DNA of 64,000 bases from SABI01 sp963663665 (GTDB lineage Bacteria > Spirochaetota > Spirochaetia > Sphaerochaetales > Sphaerochaetaceae): assembly GCA_963663665.2 (NCBI GenBank), contig CAXXKP010000010.1:62001-126000 (forward strand). Direction: 5' to 3'. The position numbers and the translations under genes were made by a program. Within the stretch, counting starts at the first letter, position 1. Every line of letters begins with the position of its first letter. Shown in pieces: positions 44,170 to 52,523 of the stretch. The notes beneath the pieces were generated by a model, which was given only the letters and a program-made list of their open reading frames with translations, did no database searches and had not been told where the DNA came from.

Positions 44170-44625
44170 TTATTGAGGTAATGTGAGCTTGAACACTACT
44201 TTCTTTACATCTGTTTTATCCTTATCTGCAATAAGACATGGGATGTGTGGTTCTCCAGGAAGGAGAAGAATAAATTGGTTTTCACTCAATTGGATATCAG
44301 CAGCCTCCAATCCTGTTACGAAAAATACATCTGGTACATACTCTTCAACAATCTGTACTGGAGATGACCAAGCTATCTGGAATCTCTCTTTGCCTCTTAT
44401 AACAAGTTGCAAATCTGTCTCAACTCTGTGAGTTTCATATCTACAATCATGATCTTTATTGAGTTTATATTCAAAAATAACATATCTAATAGCACTATTA
44501 TGAGTCACATAACTGCCAGCTTTAAGGGATTGTAAATCTGTGGTGTTGATGATATCGACAACCTCTCTTAGCAGGGGGAACTCTTTTGCATATTTATGTA
44601 AGTTATCAACTGAATCAATTATCAT
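44170..44625 (-). CDS. YhcH/YjgK/YiaL family protein
   Basis: A 151-residue cupin-like protein. YETHRVETDLQLVIRGKE and the LLLPGEPHIPCL metal-site motif identify the YhcH/EbgC group, found with sialic acid, glycoside or beta-galactosidase functions as anomerase-like or regulatory partners. Single gene with AGAGG ribosome site. It likely helps in sugar metabolism; substrate unknown. Confidence 0.88.
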   Translation of the reverse strand: MIIDSVDNLHKYAKEFPLLREVVDIINTTDLQSLKAGSYVTHNSAIRYVIFEYKLNKDHDCRYETHRVETDLQLVIRGKERFQIAWSSPVQIVEEYVPDVFFVTGLEAADIQLSENQFILLLPGEPHIPCLIADKDKTDVKKVVFKLTLPQ

Positions 44626-44751
44626 ATAAAACCTCTTTGTATAAACCTTATAATAATGAAATCACCAGAATTTTAATAGATATTTACAATCAATTAAGAG
44701 TCAGTTTTGGAACATTTGCCAAGAGGCTCAATAGCCGTAATTCGTATTTAC

Positions 44752-45912
44752 TCAAAGTGTAGAGAATTCACCATCTAGATATGCTTTTGCAATATCTTTG
44801 GTCTCATCAAAAAAGAAACAATCATAGCTAATGAGTCTAGAAGCAGAGTACTCTCCACTTGTGATAAACCACATCTCACTCTTCTTCAATAGAGAAATAT
44901 CTAATAGCGAAATTTCTTGTGTTCCTATTACCAGTTGAAGTTTTTGTGTTGAAACGATACGGAAATAGATTCTGATAATCTCTAAAAGTTGAGAAGGAGA
45001 TAGATCCTTTTCGATATCATTGATAAAAAGAGGAGATTTCTCACTCATAGTGAGAATGATAAAAAGAATTGAATAAAAAGAGGGGGAGCCTTTAGTGAAA
45101 GAAATCTGGTACCATTCTTTTGATTCCCTTACATATAGGGTGCCATCCCAATAACAGAGTACATGAGGAATTTCATTATCGTTTACCAATGCATCAAAAT
45201 TTTTCTCTGAGTTAAGAACCCTCTTGAAGGATGCTTCTTTAAGTATTGATCTGAAGTAATCAAGACTTACTTGTACAGAATTTTGTATTCTACAGTTTTT
45301 TTCGAGGCTTGATTTGTACTCAATAATAGATAGAGAAGAGAACCATCCAATAATTGAATTGAATAAGGAGGTCCTCGTATTATTCGCATTCTCAAATAAT
45401 TCAAGAGAACTCCACTTTGAGATAATTAAAGAGTCAGCATCATTTGATTCAACAATCGAATTAAACTCTGAATCACTGAACAAAGCATCGCTGTAGGTAA
45501 AATTTCCCGTATATAGATTCCAGTAGTAGAGAATCTCCTTCTTTCCTTTATCTATCTGTAAAAGCCATTGCTCAGCTATTTTCTTATTCGTCGTATTTAT
45601 CTCAAAACCAACACTGTACATTTTCCCTTCAATGAAAATTTCAAAATCGAAGCTAGATGGAGCTTGTTCGTTACTTAAAAGTGCTTTTGAGTACATATTC
45701 CCTTTTGGTATTGCCGTATGATTTATAAAAACGTTTCGAGCATATTCAATAGCTGTAAATATATCTTTTTTATTCTCTCCATATACTGCAGAAAATTGAT
45801 TAAGGGAAGACTCGAGTGTATGAATAACCCGGTGGTTATCACTACTGGTCATGGTAAATGATTGATGATGATGAAAAGAGAGGAAGTTTCCTACTGTGAA
45901 TTTTTTTAACAT
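44752..45912 (-). CDS. AAA_15/AAA_21-type ATPase relative with degenerate Walker motifs
   Basis: A 386-residue protein with the layout of single-gene ATPases of the AbiL/RloC-like group: KKFTVGNFLSFHHHQSFTM at the start, SFDFEIFIEGKMYSVGFEI, and the C-terminal LFINDIEKDLSPSQLLEIIR, QLVIGTQEISLLDISLLKK, MWFITSG. In active relatives the P-loop reads GxNxSGKSNL; here the position reads GENKKDIFTAIEYAR, without GKS. The Walker B glutamate stretch and the signature helix are also altered. It seems to have lost ATP hydrolysis while the fold is kept. No partner gene is adjacent. Confidence 0.75.
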   Translation of the reverse strand: MLKKFTVGNFLSFHHHQSFTMTSSDNHRVIHTLESSLNQFSAVYGENKKDIFTAIEYARNVFINHTAIPKGNMYSKALLSNEQAPSSFDFEIFIEGKMYSVGFEINTTNKKIAEQWLLQIDKGKKEILYYWNLYTGNFTYSDALFSDSEFNSIVESNDADSLIISKWSSLELFENANNTRTSLFNSIIGWFSSLSIIEYKSSLEKNCRIQNSVQVSLDYFRSILKEASFKRVLNSEKNFDALVNDNEIPHVLCYWDGTLYVRESKEWYQISFTKGSPSFYSILFIILTMSEKSPLFINDIEKDLSPSQLLEIIRIYFRIVSTQKLQLVIGTQEISLLDISLLKKSEMWFITSGEYSASRLISYDCFFFDETKDIAKAYLDGEFSTL

Positions 45913-45999
45913 ACTCTTAAAATATCGATAAAGATGTTTTAATGCTATATTTAGAGCTCATAAAAAAAGAGGATTTACAGGGATTTTGGATATAATAAT

Positions 46000-46036
46000 A
46001 AAAACCCTATCAATCATTGAGAAAGATAGGGTTTTT
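46000..46036 (-). terminator. Strong rho-independent terminator
   Basis: AAAAACCCTATC (46000-46011) and GATAGGGTTTTT (46025-46036) form a perfect 12-base stem with 13-base loop. It lies 20 bases after the stop of the BI-1 gene and its symmetry lets it work in both directions. Confidence 0.9.
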
Positions 46037-46055
46037 CCATTACTTAGGGAATTTG

Positions 46056-46763
46056 TTATTTATTGCCTCTTCCAAAGATCCTTAAAAGGAATAAGAAAAT
46101 GTTAATAAAGTCTAGATAAAGCATGAGAGCCCCAATGATAGACATCTTAATATAGGATTCTTCATCCATAGTTGATCCATATGAGTCATTCATTCTTTTT
46201 ATCTTTTGTGTATCCCATGCCGTAAGACCTAAGAAAATGAGAACCCCCAGGTAGCTCATAATGTAATAAAGGCCACTACTTTTAAAAAGTAAGTTTATAA
46301 GAGATGCAATAATAATTCCCCATAACCCCATAATTAGATAATGCCCAATTCCATCTAGGTTCTTTTTTGTTACCATTCCGTACAGACTCATTCCGCCAAA
46401 TAATAAGGCAGTAGTAAAGAATGCTCGAGATAATACAATCGACGAGTAGGCATATACTAATACCGATAAGGTGATCCCTGTAACTATAGAGTAAGCTGCA
46501 AATGAGAGAACTGCACTCATTGCTGACATCTTTTGGATACGAGTAGAAAGATACATTACTAACCCAATTTGGATGATAAACAAGAATATGAAGCTAAACC
46601 CTGAAGAGAAGAACATTTTCATTAACGCATCACTCGATGCCACTGCATAAGAGACTACTGCCGTCAAGGCAAGTCCTGCACTCATCCATAAGTAGACATT
46701 TTTTAAAATTGAATTCTCTCTCGCTTTTACATTCGAAAGAAATGAAGCGTTTGTTGAAGCCAT
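46056..46763 (-). CDS. Bax inhibitor-1/YccA family membrane protein
   Basis: A 235-residue protein with seven predicted membrane helices, started at ATG 46763 after GGAGG (the frame is open 60 bases further up). VYLWMSAGLALTAVVSYAVA at the start and GLTAWDTQKIKR, then LYLDFINIFLFLLRIFG at the end are the YbhL/YccA signatures; the conserved acidic residues near the end are proposed to gate calcium or proton leak in characterised members. Confidence 0.93.
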   Translation of the reverse strand: MASTNASFLSNVKARENSILKNVYLWMSAGLALTAVVSYAVASSDALMKMFFSSGFSFIFLFIIQIGLVMYLSTRIQKMSAMSAVLSFAAYSIVTGITLSVLVYAYSSIVLSRAFFTTALLFGGMSLYGMVTKKNLDGIGHYLIMGLWGIIIASLINLLFKSSGLYYIMSYLGVLIFLGLTAWDTQKIKRMNDSYGSTMDEESYIKMSIIGALMLYLDFINIFLFLLRIFGRGNK

Positions 46764-46849
46764 CGTATAACCTCCATCGTTATGTATATCTAATAATCTC
46801 TCTATTTTTACTATAAAGGTCAATACTGTTCCCTTATCAATAGGCGTTA

Positions 46850-46858
46850 TGATATAAT
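46850..46858 (+). promoter_or_regulatory. Extended -10 box placing transcription start at the ATG
   Basis: TGATATAAT (46850-46858) is a perfect extended -10. Seven bases later is the ATG at 46865, so the transcript should be leaderless. No ribosome binding site precedes the ATG. Confidence 0.65.
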
Positions 46859-46864
46859 AATTTT

Positions 46865-47569
46865 ATGAATCGAACACCCATTCTTTATACAATCTTCATT
46901 CTTTTCCTCCTCATAAGTTGCTCATCAACTGCTCCTCTTACGGTATGGGACGATAAGCAAATTCACGATGGAAAAATTGCGATTAAAGAGATGATGAAAG
47001 AGGCTATGAGTGCCTCAATTGATAAAACGAGAGATAAGATTAATAGTCTCTCATTCAACACAATTTTACCTGAAGAACAAAAAATCCAATATGAACAAGA
47101 GAAGTCTTTGCCTGGAGTGACAAAACGGCTGAATACTTTCTCTCATCAACTAACAATTGATTTAAATTTGATCTTTGATTCACTCAAAGATATAAAAGAC
47201 AGTTGGATAGATTCTGTGGATGTGAGTGACCCGTATAGGTATATCATGACTGATAATGATCAAATTACAATTTTATTTAAAGAGACTTTTGTTCCACAAT
47301 TAGAGTCTTATTTGAAACAAGAGCTTAATGCTAGAAAGGACTTAAACGAAGCTTTCAATAAATTCCTCACAATAATTAATGCATATATTATTACAGAAAA
47401 TGTATCACTCATTGAAAACAAGAAGGAGCTATTTATGGAGTGGGACAATAGTCTATTAGTTTCATATCTAGTTGATGAATTAATACTTGAGATGGCAACA
47501 CAGGAAGCAATCATAAGGTATCTTTCTCCATCGTATGATTCTCCGTATATCCAATTATTTAGTAAATAA
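46865..47569 (+). CDS. Hypothetical lipoprotein
   Basis: A 234-residue protein. The signal FILFLLISCSST has a lipobox with cysteine at about residue 19. The mature part is helical and charged (KEMMKEAMSASIDKTRDKIN, ARKDLNEAFNKFLTIINAYI), with no recognised domain. Probably anchored in the inner or outer membrane facing the periplasm. It has no ribosome site (see the -10 box). Followed 50 bases later by rarA with its own promoter. Confidence 0.75.
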   Translation: MNRTPILYTIFILFLLISCSSTAPLTVWDDKQIHDGKIAIKEMMKEAMSASIDKTRDKINSLSFNTILPEEQKIQYEQEKSLPGVTKRLNTFSHQLTIDLNLIFDSLKDIKDSWIDSVDVSDPYRYIMTDNDQITILFKETFVPQLESYLKQELNARKDLNEAFNKFLTIINAYIITENVSLIENKKELFMEWDNSLLVSYLVDELILEMATQEAIIRYLSPSYDSPYIQLFSK

Positions 47570-47584
47570 GATTTTCAAGATGAG

Positions 47585-47614
47585 TTGTAATAATATTCAC
47601 ACTATGAGTATAAT
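47585..47614 (+). promoter_or_regulatory. Promoter of rarA, leaderless type
   Basis: TTGTAA (47585-47590), an 18-base spacer and a perfect TATAAT (47609-47614). The ATG at 47621 lies seven bases after the -10, where transcription should begin. Confidence 0.65.
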
Positions 47615-47620
47615 TCTGCT

Positions 47621-49777
47621 ATGAACCTTTTTAGTGACACTGAAGAATTCTCCAATCAACCCCTTGCTCACAGAATGAGACCAAGAGTCCTGAGCGAATA
47701 CATTGGACAAGAACATATTATTGGGAAGGGAAGACTCTTACGTAGAGCAATACAAAAGGATCAACTTTCATCTATTATCCTTTATGGACCTCCTGGAACT
47801 GGAAAAACGACCTTAGCAAGAGTAATTGCAAATACCACTAAAAGCCATTTTTCGACATTGAATGCAGTATTAAGTGGGGTGAAAGAGCTTCGATATGAAA
47901 TAGAAGAAGCAAAAAACCGTTTAGCGCACTATGGGAAAAGAACAATCCTTTTTATTGATGAAGTACATCGTTGGAATAAAAGCCAGCAAGATGCTCTCCT
48001 TCCTCACGTAGAAAATGGTACATGTATCCTTATTGGAGCAACAACAGAAAACCCTTATTTTGAGGTTAATCCCGCACTAGTCTCACGCTCTCGTATATTT
48101 CAACTCCTTACATTAACGGATGAAGATTTGCAAAACATAGCATATCAAGCGATTAATGATAAAGAAAGGGGATATGGCACTTGGAATATTGAATTTGAAG
48201 AAGGTGCCTTAGAACACCTCATCAAAGTAGCACAAGGAGATGCAAGGTCTCTTTTAAATGCATTAGAATTAGCAATAGAAACTGACACAGATGAAGATCC
48301 TTCCAATATTTCTTCTACTCGTTATATCTCTAAAGAAGTTGCAGAAGAGAGTATCCAGAAAAAGGCAGTCTTATACGATAAAGAAGGGGACTATCATTTT
48401 GATACAATCAGCGCATTTATAAAATCTATTCGTGGAAGTGACCCTGATGCGGCTTTGTATTGGCTTGCTAAGATGGTCGTAGCTGGGGAGAATCCTTCCT
48501 TCATTTTTAGGCGACTTTTGATAAGCGCAACAGAAGATATTGGTCTTGCTGATCCCAATGCAATTTCTGTAATACTTTCCGATGCACAAGCTTTTGATAG
48601 AATAGGGCTACCAGAAGGAAGATTCCATTTGTCACATGCAACAATATATGCTGCAACTGCTCCAAAGAGTAATTCAACTATGGCTTTTTTTGATGCAGTA
48701 AAGTGTATAGAGAATGAGAAAAATGCAGATATTCCCAATCATTTGAAAGACCCCTCTCGTGATGGTAAAGGATTTGGTCATGGTAGTGGCTACCTTTATC
48801 CACATGCATATCAAGATCACTGGGTAGCACAGCAATACCTTCCTACCTCCATGCAAGGGAATGTATTCTATCATCCGTCAACAATTGGATATGAAGGCAA
48901 AATGAATGAGACTATTCTCAAACGCAGGGAAGCACAGAATGAAGTTCCAATTGATGAACTACACGTAGAACACTATTCAACCAGCTTTGATGATAAAACA
49001 CGAAATAGATGGGTTCAAAGAGCATTACAACAACTTGGAGACTCCTTTGAGGAGATACGAGACAGCATCTCTCGTACTGCCCATATTCAAAGACATGATA
49101 ATATACTTATTCTTCATCCTGGGAATGGGTTCCTTGTGTGGCAAGCCCTCCGTGAAGCTCCTGAGGGATCTGTGACAGTTCTCTGTGAAAGTGAGAAGCA
49201 CTATCAATATCTTAAAGATTATTCAACAACCCTCGATGAACTTCATCGTCCAATTCTTTATAATACAACGATAGACTCTTTCAGTTCAGATTTCTTATTC
49301 GACAAAATTTTAGCGATGAATCCTTCTACTAAACTTCATCAACAACATGGCCATTACAGATTAATGAAGAATCTACTTCATGAGTCGGGTACCATTGTTG
49401 TCGCACAAATCCTTCCTTACTTTTCAACAAGATTATCAACCTATTTACAAGATCAATCGATAAAGAGCTTTCTCGAACAGGCTGAACAAACGATATTTAG
49501 TGAGAAAGGTCCTTCAACTACTAATTGGAGTAAGGAAGAGCTTATAAGAATAATTGAAGGGTATGGTCTAATAGTTGAAATTGAACTTCTTAGTCAAACA
49601 AATAAAAGAATTTTTACAGAGGCTATGTTAGAGAAGTATGTAGAAATAAGTTATGCTCAATACCTAGATGAAGAGGGTGATATTATCTCAGTAGTAAAAC
49701 ATCTCAAAGAAACCATTGGAGAGAAAGAACTTGATTATAGAAGAGTGTATGCAATCGTGAAAATGATGAAAGGCTGA
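47621..49777 (+). CDS. rarA: RarA (MgsA) AAA+ protein fused to a methyltransferase-like C-terminal domain
   Basis: A 718-residue protein. Residues 1 to about 430 are RarA, the replication-associated recombination ATPase: RMRPRVLSEYIGQEHIIGKG, Walker A YGPPGTGKTTLA, Walker B ILFIDEVHRWNKSQQDALLP, sensor 1 GATTENPYFEVNPALVSRSR and the C-terminal oligomerisation part up to GHGSGYLYPHAYQDHWVAQQ. The remaining ~280 residues (ILILHPGNGFLVWQALRE.., SVTVLCESEK, TIVVAQILPYF) look like a degenerate Rossmann methyltransferase domain. Such fusions are known from cyanobacteria and some other phyla; normal RarA is about 440 residues. Role in replication fork rescue is known for RarA; the extra domain has no assigned role. 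Confidence 0.93.
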   Translation: MNLFSDTEEFSNQPLAHRMRPRVLSEYIGQEHIIGKGRLLRRAIQKDQLSSIILYGPPGTGKTTLARVIANTTKSHFSTLNAVLSGVKELRYEIEEAKNRLAHYGKRTILFIDEVHRWNKSQQDALLPHVENGTCILIGATTENPYFEVNPALVSRSRIFQLLTLTDEDLQNIAYQAINDKERGYGTWNIEFEEGALEHLIKVAQGDARSLLNALELAIETDTDEDPSNISSTRYISKEVAEESIQKKAVLYDKEGDYHFDTISAFIKSIRGSDPDAALYWLAKMVVAGENPSFIFRRLLISATEDIGLADPNAISVILSDAQAFDRIGLPEGRFHLSHATIYAATAPKSNSTMAFFDAVKCIENEKNADIPNHLKDPSRDGKGFGHGSGYLYPHAYQDHWVAQQYLPTSMQGNVFYHPSTIGYEGKMNETILKRREAQNEVPIDELHVEHYSTSFDDKTRNRWVQRALQQLGDSFEEIRDSISRTAHIQRHDNILILHPGNGFLVWQALREAPEGSVTVLCESEKHYQYLKDYSTTLDELHRPILYNTTIDSFSSDFLFDKILAMNPSTKLHQQHGHYRLMKNLLHESGTIVVAQILPYFSTRLSTYLQDQSIKSFLEQAEQTIFSEKGPSTTNWSKEELIRIIEGYGLIVEIELLSQTNKRIFTEAMLEKYVEISYAQYLDEEGDIISVVKHLKETIGEKELDYRRVYAIVKMMKG

Positions 49778-49809
49778 GGGTTTTTTAAGGACTAAAAGAG
49801 GGGAAGGAC

Positions 49810-49838
49810 TTGACAAAAGAGCCTATTTAGGTCAGATT
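49810..49838 (+). promoter_or_regulatory. Putative promoter of the tRNA cluster
   Basis: TTGACA (49810-49815) is a perfect -35. The best -10 at a 17-base spacer is CAGATT (49833-49838), which is weak. The tRNA cluster begins 41 bases later. Confidence 0.4.
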
Positions 49839-49878
49839 ACAGAACGTTGATTTACACTTTTTACATAAAGTTTATCAT

Positions 49879-49951
49879 GGTGGATGTAGTTCAATGGTAG
49901 AGCACAAGATTGTGGATCTTGTTGTTGCGGGTTCGAGCCCCGTCATCCACC
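49879..49951 (+). tRNA. tRNA-His (GTG)
   Basis: Acceptor arms GTGGATG/CATCCAC with the extra G(-1) at 49879 that is characteristic of tRNA-His, paired to C at 49951. Anticodon loop TTGTGGA gives GTG. T-arm GGGTTCGAGCCCC. CCA is not encoded. Confidence 0.97.
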
Positions 49952-49978
49952 CTACAACACCTTTTTAGGTGGGTAAAT

Positions 49979-50052
<74 letters not shown>

Positions 50053-50064
50053 TTATTATTTCTT

Positions 50065-50137
50065 GGGCCGCTAGCTCAGCTGGTAGAGCAGCAGACTCTT
50101 AATCTGCGGGTCAAAGGTTCGAACCCTTTGCGGCTCA
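50065..50137 (+). tRNA. tRNA-Lys (CTT)
   Basis: Acceptor GGGCCGC/GCGGCTC, D-arm TAGCTCAGCTGGTAGAGC, anticodon loop CTCTTAA (CTT), T-arm AGGTTCGAACCCT. CCA not encoded. Confidence 0.96.
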
Positions 50138-50155
50138 TATAGATATAGACCACAA

Positions 50156-50236
50156 GCGAGAGTGGTGGAATTGGCAGACACGCTAGACTTAGGATCTAGT
50201 ACCATTGGTGTGAGGGTTCAAGTCCCTCCTCTCGCA
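50156..50236 (+). tRNA. tRNA-Leu (TAG)
   Basis: Class II tRNA with long variable arm. Acceptor GCGAGAG/CTCTCGC, anticodon loop CTTAGGA (TAG, reading CTA), variable arm TACCATTGGTGT-like, T-arm GGGTTCAAGTCCC. Last of four co-oriented tRNAs. Confidence 0.96.
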
Positions 50237-50264
50237 CTTTCACCCAAAAGAAACTAATTATGTA

Positions 50265-50289
50265 AATTCCACCTTGACATGGTGGAATT
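50265..50289 (+). terminator. Perfect hairpin after the tRNA cluster
   Basis: AATTCCACC (50265-50273) and GGTGGAATT (50281-50289) pair perfectly around TTGACAT. There is no strong T-run, but position and stem strength make a terminator or 3' end protection likely. Confidence 0.6.
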
Positions 50290-50619
50290 CTTGATTATAT
50301 CAGGTATCTTGATGCTTCCTTTAACAGTTGTTTTTTCTGATTAAAACGTGTATGACTTTTTTCTTAAACTCCAATAACCGAATCTTTTTTCCCTCTTACA
50401 AGTAATCACATGCTCCTCTACCAAGTTAGTCTTTTCTAATATGAAGATTCTGTTGTATTTAGGAGAGTATCCTAATTCCCAAAGTATCATCATGATATTT
50501 TAGACTTCTAGATAGGACTACAGATTCTCTAGCAACTACATTCAAAGAGTTAATGATTGTGAAAATCTTATCCAAGTATTACGAATGGTAATTGAGAGTT
50601 CTTGTACAGAACTAGGTAA
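50290..50619. other. Intergenic region after the tRNA cluster
   Basis: No gene, RNA or repeat could be recognised. The right end borders the first copy of the cassette repeat. Confidence 0.4.
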
Positions 50620-50716
50620 GAGAGGGTAGATATAAGAAAAGAGACTGCAAAGTCCCTCTTTTAATAGAATCAATGATGAGCAATGTTTTTAAAATTTTTC
50701 ACTCAGAGTACACGTT

Positions 50717-50968
50717 TTATAAAGCAATAACTGATAAAGTCGTAGAATTAGGCAATTGAAGAACACTTACGGTTGCGTACAAATTGTTTGAGTAAAAATC
50801 TATGTCGCCATTTTCAAGTATTTCTAGAGTTGTTCGTTCTGGAACATAGCCGTAAATTTGGATTGTCTGACTACTTATCGTGCGGGAAGCTCCTAAGGAA
50901 GAAATGAATATAAATAATACAAGTAGTAAAGCTAGAAGTATTTTGACTGGTGAATTATGTTTACTCAT
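50717..50968 (-). CDS. Small secreted protein, cassette copy A
   Basis: An 83-residue protein. Residues 1-28 are a strong signal peptide (KILLALLLVLFIFISSLG, then AS), leaving a mature chain of about 55 residues that reads RTISSQTIQIYGYVPERTTL, then EILENGDIDFYSNNLY and a beta-rich end. It has no cysteine and no known domain. A ribosome site AAGGAG precedes the ATG. The protein is identical to copy C. Because each copy keeps promoter, frame and terminator intact, it is probably functional, as a short envelope or secreted peptide. Confidence 0.75.
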   Translation of the reverse strand: MSKHNSPVKILLALLLVLFIFISSLGASRTISSQTIQIYGYVPERTTLEILENGDIDFYSNNLYATVSVLQLPNSTTLSVIAL

Positions 50969-51010
50969 TTCTTTTCTCCTTATTTTAATTTGAATACATG
51001 TTCTATGTTT

Positions 51011-51039
51011 ACGGTATCCTTGTCATATATAGTTGTCAA
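51011..51039 (-). promoter_or_regulatory. Promoter of cassette copy A
   Basis: Minus strand: perfect TTGACA (51039-51034), 17-base spacer, TACCGT (51016-51011). The same arrangement is at 52465-52493 (copy B) and 52962-52990 (copy C). Confidence 0.55.
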
Positions 51040-51368
51040 TAGCTAAATTATTATAATAAAAAGAGTTATGAGATGACAGATGTAATGAATTTTGCCATAA
51101 AAGTGGCTAGTAGGCAGGCAATATGGGCCGGCTTGTAGTGTAAGAAAGATAGAAGATGTGACATGTAAAAAGATGTAATAGCAGGCTTAGATGAGGTAAA
51201 GGTAAAAAGAGGAAGAATAATAGTAGCTGAGTTGACACAAGACATCTTATGAATATTGATTGTATGGGTTTTTCTAAAATTGGATTAGAAGGGGGTGCTT
51301 ATTACAAACTTTGATCAAAAAAATGGTATAACTTTTTTTAAATATTTTTAAAATATTTTAGTTTTTAT

Positions 51369-51487
51369 CTATTTTGTCCCAGAATAACTCACAAAATTAT
51401 TGATTAAAGCATTTTTCAAACCTAAAAAAGAGTTCTCTTATGCCTCAATAAAACTTCTTATTGTCCGATATGTTGAGTATATACGAG
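51369..51487 (-). pseudogene. Duplicated 3' end of the PHP phosphoesterase gene
   Basis: The minus strand here repeats the last ~37 codons and the TAG stop (51369-51371) of the PHP gene at 53321-54034 with few differences. It has no start. It shows that the cassette was duplicated together with its upstream neighbour. Confidence 0.85.
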
Positions 51488-52026
51488 AAGAGAAATCTCT
51501 ATGAGTGTAAATCCGCCTGATACATAATACATTTTAAACTAGCTTAAATCTTCCTTTTTGCTCAAAAGATAATCTGGCTTTCTCTGCAAAGACGACGTAT
51601 ATGTGTTGTCTCGAAATTGTCGCTAATTTGGGGAATTAGATTTCTAAGGCATGCGTGCATTACTCCACAATAGAGAGCATGGTAAAATTATTACAACATC
51701 TACCACCTCATTAGTCAAAGTGATACCTTTGTGTTTTTTTTGATCTTCAATAAGGTATTGAGGTTTCTTTGAAAATTGTGAGAATGTGGCGGCGCTAGTG
51801 ATAAAATTTTCTTCTCTTTTGTCTTATTGTGGAAAAAGCAAAGAAGGTATCACCTCTTCTTTCAATAGAGCTTTTCAAATTTCTTTGATTGAATATTTCT
51901 CACTCATACAGATTAATGAAATGAGGCGTTTTCAAAATGGATCATACCGAAGCCAAGATAAAAATCATATCTTAATTGTAACAGGATTTTCATGTTGAAA
52001 TTATTACAGGAGGATTTCATTAACTC
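51488..52026. other. Unique spacer between cassette copies A and B
   Basis: About 540 bases not shared by the repeats. A 70-codon plus-strand frame at 51786-51998 looks random. GTGATACCTT (51720-51729) and AAGGTATCAC (51844-51853) form a perfect 10-base inverted repeat 114 bases apart, which may be the trace of a small mobile element. Confidence 0.4.
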
Positions 52027-52085
52027 GATAAAGAGGATGTTAAAGGAAAGTTCTAGGACTAAACTAGATATAAGAGGGTAGATAT

Positions 52086-52115
52086 AAGGAAAGAGACTTA
52101 AAAGTCCCTTTCCTT
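52086..52115 (-). terminator. Terminator of cassette copy B
   Basis: AAGGAAAGAGACTT (52086-52099) and AAGTCCCTTTCCTT (52102-52115) pair over 14 bases with one G-T pair, 56 bases after the ORF stop on the minus strand. Repeated at 52583-52612 in copy C; a shorter version is at 50637-50660 in copy A. Confidence 0.75.
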
Positions 52116-52170
52116 AACAGAATTTTTGCCTAGCAATGTATTCAGAAGCTTCCCACTCAAAGTACACGTT

Positions 52171-52422
52171 TTATAAAGCAATAACCGATAAAGTCGTAGA
52201 ATTAGGCAATTGAAGAACACTTACGGTTGCGTACAAATTGTTTGAGTAAAAATCTATGTCGCCATTTTCAAGTATGTCTAGAGTTGTTCGTTCTGGAACA
52301 TAGCCGTAAATTTGGATTGTCAGACTACTTATCGTGCGGGAAGCTCCTAAGGAAGAAATGAATATAAATAATACAAGTAGTAAAGCTAGAAGTATTTTGA
52401 CTGGTGAATTATGTTTACTCAT
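52171..52422 (-). CDS. Small secreted protein, cassette copy B
   Basis: 83 residues, differing from copies A and C at two positions (SSLTIQ for SSQTIQ and TTLDIL for TTLEIL). Signal peptide, ribosome site and promoter are intact. The two changes are in the mature part, which may indicate slight divergence of function or simple drift. Confidence 0.75.
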   Translation of the reverse strand: MSKHNSPVKILLALLLVLFIFISSLGASRTISSLTIQIYGYVPERTTLDILENGDIDFYSNNLYATVSVLQLPNSTTLSVIAL

Positions 52423-52523
52423 TTCTTTTCTCCTTATTTTAATTTGAATACATGTTCTATGTTTACGGTATCCTTGTCATATATAGTTGTCAATAGCTAA
52501 ATTATTATAATAAAAAGAGTTAT

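Larger units (their letters stand above)
50620..51487. repeat. Cassette repeat, copy A (diverged left end, with PHP fragment at right end)
   Basis: Homologous to 52524-53430. It contains in order a minus-strand terminator hairpin around 50637-50660, the 83-residue ORF, its promoter, about 320 bases almost identical to 53021-53320, and a copy of the last ~37 codons of the PHP gene. The left end differs most between copies. It is about 870 bases long; its right limit is fixed by the loss of similarity to the PHP gene near 51487. Confidence 0.85.
52027..52523. repeat. Cassette repeat, copy B (497-base tandem unit)
   Basis: The unit begins with GATAAAGAGGATG and runs 497 bases to the same sequence at 52524. 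It carries the terminator hairpin, the 83-residue ORF and the promoter, in tandem with copy C. Confidence 0.9.

Noticed and set aside
49851..49878. Promoter TTTACA-16-TATCAT directly before tRNA-His
   Set aside because: The -10 would abut the mature tRNA, putting the transcription start inside the gene; the TTGACA at 49810 is more plausible.
51606..51616. Second IS21-like remnant based on TGTCTCGAAAT
   Set aside because: The 10-mer resembles that at 11630-11660, but no frame continues with transposase-like sequence.
51786..51998. 70-codon plus-strand frame between cassette copies
   Set aside because: No ribosome site, low protein character and no relation to neighbours; treated as chance.
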